Shown: one piece after another, positions 5,753 to 6,287 of the stretch
Numbering within the stretch: the stretch's first letter is position 1
How the letters are laid out: every line of letters begins with the position of its first letter
NCBI GenBank assembly: GCA_013695395.1
Contig: JACDAP010000615.1
Span: 1 to 6,287 of the forward strand
Source of the DNA: Solirubrobacterales bacterium
Lineage (GTDB): Bacteria; Actinomycetota; Thermoleophilia; Solirubrobacterales; Solirubrobacteraceae
Length of the DNA stretch: 6,287 bases
Direction: 5' to 3'
The notes under the pieces: model-generated
What the model saw: the letters and a program-made list of their open reading frames with translations, nothing else
Told to the model about the DNA's origin: nothing
The model's database searches: none
Made by a program: the position numbers and the translations under genes

Positions 5753-6287
5753 ATGGCCATGCAACACAGCCGCGAGGGGCCGAGCTTCGAGCTCGTCGGC
5801 TTCCGCCACGAATACGGACGGATCGTCGTCGAAGGTCGCTGGAGTGGCGTTCGCGGGCTGCGGTTCGTGCGTCCGACCCTCATCATCGGTGGTCGCGAGC
5901 TGCTGGCGACTCTCGACCACAAACCGTGGGCGCCCGAGGCGCGCCTGTGGCGAGCTGCCTTCCGCTGGGACGAACCCGAGCCGCGCGCCGAGGACGCGGC
6001 GCTGGCGGTCGCCCCGAGCGTCGTCGTGCCGTTGGTCGCGGGCGCGGGGGTGCCAAGGACCCTGCCGCGTGAGGTCTCGAGGACGAACGGCCCAGGCACT
6101 CCGCTCTCCGCGCTCCGCGCACCGGCGACGTCGCCTCGCGCGCCTGCTCGAGGTGGCTCGGCGACCACGGCGGCGCCCGCGCCGGCTCCCCCGGCGAGCA
6201 CGTCCGGTGCGCCGACGGGCGAGGACGCGTCGTCCCGTCGTGTCGAGCAGGAGCGGGACGCGGCGTTGGCGCGCGCCCGGGAGGCCC
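5753..6287 (+). CDS. Unknown protein: N-terminal beta-rich domain, Pro/Ala linker, start of a coiled coil (3' truncated)
   Basis: The frame from ATG 5753 stays open for 178 codons to the right edge, so the end is missing. I do not recognise a characterised family. Residues 11-75 look like a compact folded domain, probably mostly beta, with FELVGF, RIVVEGRWSGVRGLRFVRPTL and LDHKPWAPEARLWRAAFRW as its densest parts. A hydrophobic stretch (82-98, ALAVAPSVVVPLVAGAG) ends this part but is weak for a membrane helix. Residues 105-160 are a Pro/Ala/Ser/Thr-rich linker. From about 162 the sequence turns charged and heptad-like (RRVEQERDAALARAREA), the probable start of a longer coiled coil. I recall similar hypothetical proteins in Solirubrobacterales-type genomes, from memory only. 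A ribosome site is present and the gap to the deiminase stop is 29 bases, so it may share that transcript. Codon use is slightly less strict in third-position G/C (GAA, AAA, GGA, CCA occur) than in the enzymes upstream. Confidence 0.75.
   Translation, partial: MAMQHSREGPSFELVGFRHEYGRIVVEGRWSGVRGLRFVRPTLIIGGRELLATLDHKPWAPEARLWRAAFRWDEPEPRAEDAALAVAPSVVVPLVAGAGVPRTLPREVSRTNGPGTPLSALRAPATSPRAPARGGSATTAAPAPAPPASTSGAPTGEDASSRRVEQERDAALARAREA

Noticed and set aside
1..6287. A defence, CRISPR, toxin-antitoxin, mobile or biosynthetic system
   Set aside because: I found no spaced repeats, transposase or nuclease motifs, terminal repeats, tRNA or carrier-protein domains. The recognisable genes are common metabolic enzymes with uniform codon use.

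Overview
The window looks like an ordinary chromosomal metabolic region of a high-GC actinobacterium. G/C dominates third codon positions, and long antisense open frames are common, as expected at roughly 70% GC (estimated by eye). The protein style suggests the Thermoleophilia/Solirubrobacterales side of the Actinobacteria, particularly the last, incomplete protein and the actinobacterial type of zinc dehydrogenase. That placement is an inference from memory of family resemblance, not a search result.

Layout: (1) 1-142 is the 3' end of an unidentified gene, followed by a strong hairpin at 164-202. (2) 287-1444 (+) is a zinc-dependent medium-chain alcohol dehydrogenase that lacks the structural-zinc lobe. 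(3) 1445-1522 is a short convergent gap with a nested inverted repeat, a likely two-way terminator. (4) 1523-2980 (-) is an AMP-forming medium-chain (ACSM-like) acyl-CoA synthetase. (5) 2981-3099 is a divergent promoter region. (6) 3100-4317 (+) is an acyl-CoA dehydrogenase, followed closely on the same strand by a 127-residue SCP2-like protein (4348-4731), an agmatine deiminase family enzyme (4734-5723) and the start of an unknown coiled-coil protein (5753 to the window edge). There is no uncovered stretch longer than 300 bases; the gaps are 144, 78, 119, 30, 2 and 29 bases.

How the genes fit together: the divergent synthetase and acyl-CoA dehydrogenase form a plausible acid-activation and first-oxidation pair. 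The synthetase makes an acyl-CoA, the dehydrogenase introduces the alpha-beta double bond, and the SCP2-like protein could carry or present the lipid or acyl-CoA. The upstream dehydrogenase could supply or consume a related alcohol or ketone, but nothing in the sequence fixes its substrate. The agmatine deiminase belongs to polyamine metabolism and is joined to the SCP2-like gene by a 2-base gap. This looks like co-transcription rather than a shared pathway.

I found no mobile element, CRISPR array, tRNA, rRNA, defence cassette or biosynthetic cluster. The points most worth a second look are the unidentified coiled-coil protein cut by the right edge, the altered active-site flanks of the deiminase, a tiny reading frame overlapping the start of the alcohol dehydrogenase, and the convergent hairpin.
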